Shown here: one piece after another, positions 22,087 to 27,942 of the stretch
Layout: each line of letters opens with the position of its first letter
Numbering within the stretch: position 1 is the stretch's first letter
Assembly (NCBI GenBank): GCA_021780395.1
Contig: JAJXYU010000068.1
Span: forward strand, 1-27,942
Direction of reading: 5' to 3'
DNA: 27,942 nucleotides
From: Pseudomonadota bacterium
Lineage (GTDB): Bacteria > Pseudomonadota > Gammaproteobacteria > Steroidobacterales > Steroidobacteraceae
Notes under the pieces: model-generated
What the model was told of the DNA's origin: nothing
Seen by the model: only the letters and a program-made list of their open reading frames with translations
Databases searched by the model: none
Made by a program: the position numbers and the translations under genes

Positions 22087-22741
22087 GATTCGGCTCGTCG
22101 TCGTCGACGACCACACCTTGTTCCGTCGAGGCCTGATCGCACTCCTGGCACGCGAACCGCACCTGCGCGTGGTCGGCGAGGCCTCGGATGCGGGGGAAGC
22201 GTCGAGGGTCGTCTCGCTGCAACGCCCGGACGTGATCCTCCTCGACAATCATCTGCCCGGTGTACGCGGAGTCGATGCCGTGGGCGCTCTGCGCGATGCG
22301 GTCCCGGGGGCGCGGGTCGTGATGCTGACGGTGAGCGAGGATGCCGCGGATCTCGGGGCGGCGCTCCGGGCGGGCGCGAGCGGCTATCTGTTGAAGAGCT
22401 GCGATGCCACGGAACTGGTGAGTGCGATCGAGCGCGCATACCACGGCGAAGCGGTGATCAGCCCCGAGATGACCTCGAAGCTGGCGGACGCATTCGCGGC
22501 GCCGTTGGTCGCGTCGACGTCCGCGGCCCTCGACGAGAGCGTGCTCAGCCCCCGTGAACGGCAGGTCGCAGCGGCGGTCGCGGGGGGCTCGAGCAACAAG
22601 GAAATCGCCCGTGAACTGAAAATCGCCGAGGCGACCGTGAAAATCCACGTCGCGAGCATTCTCCGCAAGCTCGATCTGACTTCGCGTGTCGAGATCGCCG
22701 TCTATGCGAGCGAGCATGGGTGGCGTGACCAGAACCGATGA
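22076..22741 (+). CDS. narL: Nitrate/nitrite response regulator NarL
   Basis: A 221-residue regulator starting with GTG inside narX. The receiver has D11-D12 (VVVDDHTLF), phospho-acceptor D57 (VILLDNHLPG), a conserved threonine in VVMLTVSED and the lysine in GYLLKSCD. The C-terminal LuxR/NarL helix-turn-helix is LSPRERQVAAAVAGGSSNKEIARELKIAEATVKIHVASILRKL (positions about 157-200). Phosphorylated NarL activates nitrate-respiration operons such as narK-narGHJI, which follow here. No classical NarL heptamer pair was found by eye in the interval before narK. Confidence 0.92.
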   Translation: MTAEIRLVVVDDHTLFRRGLIALLAREPHLRVVGEASDAGEASRVVSLQRPDVILLDNHLPGVRGVDAVGALRDAVPGARVVMLTVSEDAADLGAALRAGASGYLLKSCDATELVSAIERAYHGEAVISPEMTSKLADAFAAPLVASTSAALDESVLSPRERQVAAAVAGGSSNKEIARELKIAEATVKIHVASILRKLDLTSRVEIAVYASEHGWRDQNR

Positions 22742-22855
22742 GTCGCCCGGCGGGTCCGATTGCGGTTGACCGAGGACGCCTCTCGGGAAGCCGCTAATCC
22801 GTTTGGACTACCGGAACACGCCGACCGACGGATGTCGATCGCGGATCGCCGCGAC

Positions 22856-22892
22856 TACAGTGATTCCCGTGTCGAGACTCGAAGGGAATCAC
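22856..22892 (+). promoter_or_regulatory. -10 element and large dyad at the narK start
   Basis: TACAGT (22856-22861) resembles a -10 hexamer and equals the one before the DUF2249 gene. It is overlapped by a perfect 9-bp inverted repeat, GTGATTCCC (22860-22868) and GGGAATCAC (22884-22892), ending one base before the ATG. A second 5-bp repeat (TCGAG/CTCGA, 22872-22882) is nested in its 15-nt centre. The right arm contains the ribosome-binding site AAGGGA, so folded RNA would hide it; as DNA it would cover the transcription start. Confidence 0.5.
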
Positions 22893-22893
22893 G

Positions 22894-24249
22894 ATGTCGC
22901 AGCCAACGAGAGCGGTCGGCCGGTTACGCGGCGATCCGGGTAAGTCACTGATCGGTGCAACGATCGGATTCTTCATCGGCTTCGGCGCCGTCTCCCTGTT
23001 CGGGCCGACTGCGCAGAGCTTCATCAAGGTCATGCAGCTCGATCCGGCCCAGGTCGGCACGCTGGTCGCGATGCCGATGCTCACGGGTTCGCTGTTGCGG
23101 ATCCCCTTCGGGGCCTCGGTGGATCGTACCGGAGGGAAATCGCCCTTCCTGATCCTCCTGATCGCGTCGGTGATCGGCATCGCCGGACTCTACTGGATGC
23201 TGCTGACGCTCTACCCGGCGCATCTGACGCAGCGCCACTATCCGATCCTGTTGTTCTTCGGTGCGCTCGGCGGGTGCGGCATCGCGACCTTCTCCGTCGG
23301 CATCGGCCAGGTGTCCTATTGGTTTCCGAAGACGCGACAAGGTCGCGCACTGGCCTTCTACGCCGGCTTCGGCAATACCTCGCCGGGGTTGGTCGCGATC
23401 GTGCTGCCGTTGATCATCGCGATCGGTGGTCTCTGGGTCGGCTACCTCGTGTCGCTCGCGCTCGTCCTCAGCGGACTCGTTGCCTATGCGTTCCTCGGGT
23501 TCGACGCTCCCTACTTCCAGCTGCGGCGCCGGGGAGTTCCCGGGCCGGAGGCCGAGGCCGCGGCGCGCGCACAGGGACAGGAGCTGCTTCCGGCGCCGAG
23601 CGTGCTGCGTACGTTGCTCGACGCCGCCGCGAGCTGGCGGACCTGGCCGCTCGTATTCCTGTACTTCACGTCGTTCGGCGGATTCCTCGCATTGACCGCG
23701 TGGTTGCCGACGTTCTGGACCGCGTTCTACCACGCCCCGCACTGGGTCGCCCTCGGGTTGACCGCGGGATTCTCCCTGTTCGCGTCGCTGATCCGCGTTC
23801 CCGGGGGCGCCTGGGCGGACCGCTTCGGCGGCGAACGGGTCGCTCTCGCCGCCTACGCATTGCTGCTCGCCGGGGCCATCGTCATGACCTCGTCGGGCCA
23901 GTTCTCGATGACCGTCCTCGGCGAGTTGCTCGTCGGCGCCGGCATGGGCATTGCGAATGCGGGGGTCTTCAAGCTGGTGCCACAGTACGTTCCGGACGCG
24001 GTCGGTGGGGCCGCTGGCTGGGTCGGAGGACTCGGCGCGCTCGGTGGATTCGTCGTGCCTCCGCTGCTCGGTCGAATCGCGCAGACGATGGGCCCTGTCG
24101 GTTACGCACGAGGCTACGGCATCTACGTGGCCCTCGCGGTCGCGAGCCTGGCGCTGACCGGACTGCTCTACGCGACACGCTCGACAGATGCACGGCACCG
24201 GCATTCGATCGCACCGTTCGCCCATGCCCGTCATCAGGAGTCGCAATGA
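22894..24249 (+). CDS. narK: Nitrate/nitrite transporter NarK (MFS)
   Basis: A 451-residue inner-membrane protein with twelve hydrophobic segments. The two substrate arginines of NarK-type carriers are recognisable in LLRIPFGASVDRTGGK (helix 2) and LIRVPGGAWADRFGGE (helix 8), each within the MFS loop motif. The nitrate-signature glycine stretches are GGCGIATFSVGIGQVSYWFP (helix 4-5 region) and GAGMGIANAGVFKLVPQYVP (helix 10-11 region). A hydrophilic central loop of about 45 residues divides the halves. It imports nitrate with protons or exchanges it for nitrite, feeding the reductase encoded next; its stop overlaps the narG start as ATGA. Ribosome-binding site AAGGGA is 6 nt before the ATG and lies in one arm of the large dyad upstream. 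Confidence 0.92.
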   Translation: MSQPTRAVGRLRGDPGKSLIGATIGFFIGFGAVSLFGPTAQSFIKVMQLDPAQVGTLVAMPMLTGSLLRIPFGASVDRTGGKSPFLILLIASVIGIAGLYWMLLTLYPAHLTQRHYPILLFFGALGGCGIATFSVGIGQVSYWFPKTRQGRALAFYAGFGNTSPGLVAIVLPLIIAIGGLWVGYLVSLALVLSGLVAYAFLGFDAPYFQLRRRGVPGPEAEAAARAQGQELLPAPSVLRTLLDAAASWRTWPLVFLYFTSFGGFLALTAWLPTFWTAFYHAPHWVALGLTAGFSLFASLIRVPGGAWADRFGGERVALAAYALLLAGAIVMTSSGQFSMTVLGELLVGAGMGIANAGVFKLVPQYVPDAVGGAAGWVGGLGALGGFVVPPLLGRIAQTMGPVGYARGYGIYVALAVASLALTGLLYATRSTDARHRHSIAPFAHARHQESQ

Positions 24250-27200
24250 GTCACCTGCTCGACCGTCTGACGTATTTCACGCGACGACGTGAGAGATTCT
24301 CGGGGAATCACGGACAGTGCACGACCGAGGATCGGACCTGGGAGGACGCCTACCGCAACCGCTGGCAACACGACAAGATCGTCCGGTCGACTCACGGGGT
24401 CAACTGTACCGGATCGTGCTCCTGGAAGATCTACGTCAAGGGCGGCATCGTGACCTGGGAGACGCAGCAGACCGACTATCCGCGAACCCGACCGGACATG
24501 CCCAATCACGAACCGCGCGGTTGCCAGCGCGGTGCGTCGGCGAGTTGGTATCTGTATTCGGCGAATCGAATCAAGTATCCGATGATTCGCGCCCGTCTGC
24601 TGCGCCTGTGGAGGGCCGCGCGTGAAGCGATGGGTCCCGTGGAGGCGTGGGCGAGCATCGTCGGTGATGCAGAGAAGCGGCGCGACTACCAACGCGTCCG
24701 CGGGATGGGTGGCTTCGTGCGCGCGGACTGGGCGACCGTGGAGGAGATCGTCGCCGCGGCGAACGTCTACACGATCAAGCGGTACGGTCCCGACCGGATC
24801 TACGGCTTCTCGCCGATTCCGGCGATGTCGATGGTTTCCTACGCCGCCGGATCGCGATACCTGAGCCTCATCGGCGGAGTCTGCGGCAGCTTCTACGATT
24901 GGTACTGCGATCTGCCGCCATCGTCACCGCAGGTCTGGGGGGAACAGACCGACGTCGCCGAGTCCGCGGAATGGTTCAATTCGAATTACCTGATCGCGTG
25001 GGGGTCGAACGTCCCGCAGACCCGCACGCCGGATGCGCACTTCTACACCGAAGCGCGCTATCGGGGCGCCAAGACCGTCGCGATCACGCCGGATTACGCG
25101 GAGGTGGCGAAGATCAGCGACGAGTGGCTGAACCCCAAGCAGGGGACCGATGCGGCGCTCGCGATGGCGATGGGTCACGTGATCCTGCGCGAATTCCACT
25201 TCGGAGAGCGCCGATCCGGGTACTTCCAGGACTATTGTCGCCGGTACACGGACCTGCCGATGCTGGTCAGGCTCAAGGAGCAGCGACTCGCCGACGGACG
25301 AAAGGTCCACGTCGCGGATCGCTATCTGCGAGCCGGAGACTTCGCCGATCGGCTCGGTCAAGCGACGAACCCCGAGTGGAAGACGGTCGCATTCGAGGAG
25401 TCCGGCGCGCTGACGCTTCCGCAAGGGTCGGTTGGATTCCGTTGGGGCCCCGAAGAGGAGGCCGGTCGCTGGAATCTCGAGGAGCGTGACGCGCGGACCG
25501 GAGCGCGCAGCACCCTGGCGCTGACCCTGATCGATCGCCACGACGGACTCGCCGAAGTCGGATTCCCGTACTTCGGCGGAGTCCCGTCGGATCATCATCC
25601 GGGGAACATCCAGGACGACGTCCTGGTTCGACGGGTGCCATACCGCGTCGTCACGGTCGCCGACGGGCAAGGCGCCGAATCGACCGAGCGCGTGGCCACG
25701 GTCTACGACCTGCTGGCCGCTCACTACGGCATCGATCGCGGATTCCGCGACGAATCCCATCCCTGCGCCCGGTCCTATGACGACGACGTGCCGTACACCC
25801 CGGCCTGGCAGCAATCGATCACCGGGGTCCCTGCCGGGACGGTCATTCGCATCGCCCGAGAGTTCGCCGAGAACGCGGATCGCACCCGCGGTACGTCGAT
25901 GATCATCGTCGGCGCGGGTCTGAATCATTGGTACCACATGGACATGCATTACCGCGGGATCATCAACATGCTGATGCTGTGCGGGTGCATCGGCGTGCCG
26001 GGCGGCGGATGGGCACATTACGTCGGTCAGGAGAAGCTGCGCCCGCAGACGGGCTGGACCGCGCTCGCGTTCGCGCTCGACTGGCTGCGTCCGTCGCGTC
26101 AGATGAACTCGACCAGCTTCTGGTACGCGCATACCGATCAGTGGCGCTACGAGAAACTCGGCGTCGCGGAGATCCTGTCGCCGCTCGCGGACTCGGCGGC
26201 GCGCGCCGACGCGATGATCGACTACAACGTCCGCGCCGAACGGATGGGCTGGTTGCCTTCGGCGCCGCAACTGAAGACCAACCCGCTCGAGGTCTGTCGG
26301 GCGGCGGATCGTGCGGGCGTCGATCCGAAGGCCTTCGCGGTCACCGGACTGCGCGACGGCACGCTGCGTCTGAGCTGCGAGGATCCGGACGATCCGGACA
26401 ACTGGCCGAGGAACCTGTTCGTCTGGCGCTCGAACCTGCTCGGTGCTTCCGCCAAGGGGTCGGAATACTTCATCAAGCATTTGCTCGGCGCGCCGAACGG
26501 CGTGCTCAACGCGGAACAGGCCGCGGACGGCACGCGTCCCACGGAGGTCGCCTGGCACGAGCACGCCCCGGAGGGAAAGCTCGACCTGCTGGTCACGCTG
26601 GATTTTCGAATGAACAGCACCGCACTGTTCTCGGACATCGTGCTGCCGGCCGCGACGTGGTACGAGAAGAACGATCTCAACACGACCGACATGCACCCGT
26701 TCATTCACCCGCTCTCGGCGGCGGTCGATCCGCCCTGGGAGGCTCGCTCGGACTGGGAGATCTTCAAGGGGTTCGCCCGCCGGTTCTCCGAGGTCTGTGT
26801 GGGGCATCTGGGACGTGAGCGAGATCTCGTGCTCACGCCGCTGATGCACGACACCGCGGCGGAACTCGGTCAGGTGGACGTGCGGGACTGGAAGCGCGGC
26901 GAGTGCGACCTCGTCCCGGGCAAGACCGCCCCGAGCCTCACGGTCGTCGAGCGGGACTATCCGGCAACCCATGCCCAGTTCACGTCGCTCGGTCCCCTGA
27001 TGGAACAGGCCGGCAACGGTGGCAAGGGCATCGCCTGGAAGACCGCCGAGGAGGTCGATGCGCTCGGGGAATTGAACGGTCGCGTCCGTGAACCAGGTCC
27101 GGCGCAGGGTCGTCCGCGCATCTCGACCGACATCGAGGCGGCGGAGACGATACTGATGCTCGCGCCGGAGACCAACGGACATGTCGCGGTCAAGGCCTGG

Positions 27201-27942
27201 GAGGCGCTGTCGCGGATCACCGGTCGCGATCACGCTCATCTCGCGCTCCCGAAGGAGCACGAGAAGATCCGCTTCCGGGACATTCAAGCGCAACCTCGCA
27301 AGATCATCACGTCACCGACCTGGTCGGGAATCGAGGACGAGAAGATCTGTTACAACGCCGGGTACACGAACGTCCACGAATTCATCCCGTGGCGCACGCT
27401 GACCGGGCGGCAGCAGTTCTACCAGGATCATCCGTGGATGATCGCCTTCGGCGAGGGATTCGCTGCGTACCGGCCGCCGGTCAACCTGAAGGCGGTCGCC
27501 CCGATGCTCGGGCGGCACGGCAATGGGCAGAAGGAACTGGTGCTCAACTGGATCACGCCGCACCAGAAGTGGGGGATCCACAGCACGTATACCGACAACC
27601 TCCTGATGCTGACGCTGAGCCGTGGCGGACCGTGCGTCTGGATCGCGGAGGATGACGCGAAGGCGGCCGGCATCGTGGACAACGACTGGATCGAAGTCTT
27701 CAACGGCAATGGCGCGATCGCGGCCCGCGCGATCGTCAGTCAGCGGGTCCGACCGGGGATGGCGATGATGTACCACGCCCAGGAACGGATCGTGAACACC
27801 CCGCTGTCGTCGATCACGCACGCCCGTGGCGGGATCCACAACGCGGTGACGCGAGTCGTGGTCAAGCCGACGCACATGATCGGCGGATACGCCCAACTCG
27901 CGTACGGCTTCAACTACTACGGAACGGTCGGCTCGAACCGCG
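24246..27942 (+). CDS. narG: Respiratory nitrate reductase alpha subunit NarG (3' end missing)
   Basis: The molybdenum bis-MGD catalytic subunit, which reduces nitrate to nitrite on the cytoplasmic face of the inner membrane. The frame is open for 1232 codons to the window edge and matches NarG throughout; only about 25-35 residues should be missing, since the last residues read (GFNYYGTVGSNR) are the start of the conserved C-terminal segment. The N-terminal FS0 cluster ligands are H50, C54, C58 and C93 (STHGVNCTGSC, RGCQRG), at E. coli positions. The molybdenum ligand is D218 in SFYDWYCDLPP. It starts in an ATGA overlap with narK. narH, narJ and narI would be expected beyond the edge. Transport and reduction are thus one transcription unit, with narXL just upstream. 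Confidence 0.96.
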   Translation, partial: MSHLLDRLTYFTRRRERFSGNHGQCTTEDRTWEDAYRNRWQHDKIVRSTHGVNCTGSCSWKIYVKGGIVTWETQQTDYPRTRPDMPNHEPRGCQRGASASWYLYSANRIKYPMIRARLLRLWRAAREAMGPVEAWASIVGDAEKRRDYQRVRGMGGFVRADWATVEEIVAAANVYTIKRYGPDRIYGFSPIPAMSMVSYAAGSRYLSLIGGVCGSFYDWYCDLPPSSPQVWGEQTDVAESAEWFNSNYLIAWGSNVPQTRTPDAHFYTEARYRGAKTVAITPDYAEVAKISDEWLNPKQGTDAALAMAMGHVILREFHFGERRSGYFQDYCRRYTDLPMLVRLKEQRLADGRKVHVADRYLRAGDFADRLGQATNPEWKTVAFEESGALTLPQGSVGFRWGPEEEAGRWNLEERDARTGARSTLALTLIDRHDGLAEVGFPYFGGVPSDHHPGNIQDDVLVRRVPYRVVTVADGQGAESTERVATVYDLLAAHYGIDRGFRDESHPCARSYDDDVPYTPAWQQSITGVPAGTVIRIAREFAENADRTRGTSMIIVGAGLNHWYHMDMHYRGIINMLMLCGCIGVPGGGWAHYVGQEKLRPQTGWTALAFALDWLRPSRQMNSTSFWYAHTDQWRYEKLGVAEILSPLADSAARADAMIDYNVRAERMGWLPSAPQLKTNPLEVCRAADRAGVDPKAFAVTGLRDGTLRLSCEDPDDPDNWPRNLFVWRSNLLGASAKGSEYFIKHLLGAPNGVLNAEQAADGTRPTEVAWHEHAPEGKLDLLVTLDFRMNSTALFSDIVLPAATWYEKNDLNTTDMHPFIHPLSAAVDPPWEARSDWEIFKGFARRFSEVCVGHLGRERDLVLTPLMHDTAAELGQVDVRDWKRGECDLVPGKTAPSLTVVERDYPATHAQFTSLGPLMEQAGNGGKGIAWKTAEEVDALGELNGRVREPGPAQGRPRISTDIEAAETILMLAPETNGHVAVKAWEALSRITGRDHAHLALPKEHEKIRFRDIQAQPRKIITSPTWSGIEDEKICYNAGYTNVHEFIPWRTLTGRQQFYQDHPWMIAFGEGFAAYRPPVNLKAVAPMLGRHGNGQKELVLNWITPHQKWGIHSTYTDNLLMLTLSRGGPCVWIAEDDAKAAGIVDNDWIEVFNGNGAIAARAIVSQRVRPGMAMMYHAQERIVNTPLSSITHARGGIHNAVTRVVVKPTHMIGGYAQLAYGFNYYGTVGSNR

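Noticed and set aside
22742..22855. FNR box or NarL heptamers upstream of narK
   Set aside because: Only a partial palindrome (CGAC-N4-GTCG, 22826-22837) was found, at the wrong distance from the -10 and with poor outer positions; no TACYNMT-type pair was seen.
24924..27293. 789-codon open frame on the minus strand
   Set aside because: It lies wholly antisense to narG, whose identity is certain; the translation shows no domain.

Overview
The window is G+C-rich (about two thirds by eye) bacterial DNA that is densely packed with genes and typical of a beta- or gammaproteobacterium (Pseudomonadota). Pointers to this are an iron-sulfur-type APS reductase, a tripartite RND pump, NarX/NarL-type nitrate sensing and a membrane-bound nitrate reductase locus. 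No tRNA, rRNA, CRISPR array, insertion sequence or phage gene was seen. The species cannot be named from the sequence alone.

Layout. 374-4147: a DadA-like FAD amino-acid oxidoreductase, a convergent APC amino-acid permease, and an assimilatory APS reductase (cysH type) with its own promoter and a leader hairpin. 4306-9285: a cation/proton antiporter, a DUF4337 membrane protein, and a large MASE1-PAS-PAS-PAS histidine kinase with no adjacent response regulator. 9553-17174: a probable five-gene unit made of a BlaI-type repressor with a dyad operator, an M56 (BlaR1-like) membrane protease without a sensor domain, and a complete RND efflux system (lipoprotein adaptor, inner-membrane pump, lipoprotein outer-membrane factor). 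The outer-membrane factor reading frame has no stop at the expected place and runs about 690 nt antisense through the neighbouring methyltransferase gene. 16488-18515: that methyltransferase and a divergent cupin-AraC regulator, separated by a strong dyad.

18588-27942 is an anaerobic nitrate-respiration region: a hemerythrin-like protein, a DUF6306-like protein, a DUF2249 protein, narX, narL, narK and the 5' nearly complete narG (cut by the window end; narHJI presumably follow). Two FNR/DNR-type palindromes lie in front of the small genes, one correctly spaced from a -10 element. A 9-bp perfect dyad with a nested 5-bp dyad covers the narK start region. narX/narL overlap by 11 nt and narK/narG overlap as ATGA, so sensing, transport and reduction look translationally coupled.

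The most interesting items are the BlaI-M56 pair placed in front of an RND pump, the small hemerythrin/DUF6306/DUF2249 module with FNR-like sites beside the nitrate locus, the narK leader dyad, and the stop-less outer-membrane factor. All functions are inferred from sequence features recognised by eye; no database search was run.
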